From: Dolomedes plantarius
Lineage: Eukaryota > Arthropoda > Arachnida > Araneae > Dolomedidae
Direction: 5' to 3'
Assembly (NCBI GenBank): GCA_907164885.2
Contig: OU015500.1
Location: 54,737,783-54,801,782 of the forward strand
DNA length: 64,000 bases
In this document: one piece after another, positions 63,648-64,000 of the stretch
Layout: the number at the start of each line of letters is the position of its first letter
How positions within the stretch are numbered: position 1 is the first letter of the stretch
Notes under the pieces: model-generated
Seen by the model: the letters and a program-made list of their open reading frames with translations, nothing else
What the model was told of the DNA's origin: nothing
Database searches by the model: none
Made by a program: the position numbers and the translations under genes

Positions 63648-63730
63648 GCGCTCCGGGAGATCGATATACTCCTTTCTTCTACACATCATCAATCATGAAG
63701 GAGCATGTATCATTAACATTAACACCGTAA
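63648..63730 (+). CDS. Possible 3'-terminal exon of an unknown gene
   Basis: A pyrimidine-rich stretch ending in AG (TCTTATTCCTCTTTAG, to 63647) is followed by a less AT-rich open segment. It opens in phase with two bases completing a codon, then reads APGDRYTPFFYTSSIMKEHV...LTP with a stop at 63728-63730. AATAAA follows at 63738. This acceptor, short open segment, stop and polyadenylation-like signal in order is what a last exon looks like. In AT-rich DNA each element is common, and I do not recognise the peptide. No donor exon is visible in the window. Confidence 0.22.
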
Positions 63731-64000
63731 ATAGCGCAATAAATATTTGACAGATATATTGAATTTACTTTTGGTAGTAATATTATTTCAAGTTTAGGAT
63801 ATTTAAAGTTGGTTTTTCTAATTAATTAATACTAAATGACGTTTTCGACGAAAACGGAGCTACAGTATTTTTAAAAGTATTTTGAACAAAAATTTCTGGC
63901 AAATCTTTTGCTTAGGAAATCTTTTATACAAATCTATAAATAATATTAATAGAAGACAACTGTTCCTAAATTTGTATTAAAAACAAATTACCTTTTATTT
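63731..64000. other. Unassigned AT-rich DNA
   Basis: Apart from the AATAAA at 63738, nothing recognisable. Confidence 0.5.

Overview
This is an AT-rich, gene-poor stretch of an animal nuclear genome, most likely from an arthropod and possibly a chelicerate. That is inference from the repeat community: mariner and Tc1 elements, a ZBED5-type hAT element, Helitrons ending in CTAG, tRNA-derived SINEs, an RTE LINE and very long (TA)n tracts. No bacterial genes, operons, rRNA genes, CRISPR arrays or convincing functional tRNA genes are visible. I cannot place any host gene with confidence. The only host-exon candidates are a possible terminal exon at 63648-63730 and a weak ORF at 46200-46475.

Layout. 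1-6316: AT-rich DNA with a MITE embedded in (TA)n (1957-2194), a 715-bp TTAA-flanked inverted-repeat element (3071-3785), a decayed LINE RNase H domain (about 5330-5830) and a tRNA-derived SINE. 6317-14025: a 7.7-kb Foldback/Mutator-type transposon with long terminal inverted repeats made of about 146-bp tandem units and a perfect 9-bp target-site duplication. Inside it are a 2.8-kb hAT element (8-bp duplication, itself containing further elements), a truncated Tc1 element, and one intact ORF (11854-12708) that looks like a ubiquitin-specific-protease-fold (C19) peptidase. This is the most interesting object in the window. 14035-22070: mostly unassigned, with a TTAA MITE. 22110-24183: a minus-strand Helitron with an internal array of about 140-bp repeats, plus a broken second copy. 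24996-26633: a complete but dead Tc1 element. 28238-36205: SINEs, a large imperfect palindrome and a dead mariner element. 41096-42550: an interspersed repeat and a second 716-bp TTAA element. 43553-54409: microsatellites, a SINE, a MITE, a Helitron, another SINE and a TTAA MITE. 58648-62020: an RTE LINE fragment split by a 2.3-kb hAT-like element with an 8-bp duplication and an internally duplicated transposase. The right end holds long (TA)n tracts.

How the parts relate. Nearly everything recognisable is transposon-derived and decayed: every transposase reading frame is broken by stops, frameshifts or lost catalytic residues. The exception is the peptidase ORF of the Foldback-type element, which is uninterrupted. 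Insertion order can be read from target-site duplications: hAT and Tc1 into the Foldback element, smaller elements into the hAT, and the hAT-like element into the LINE. Several elements sit directly against (TA)n tracts.
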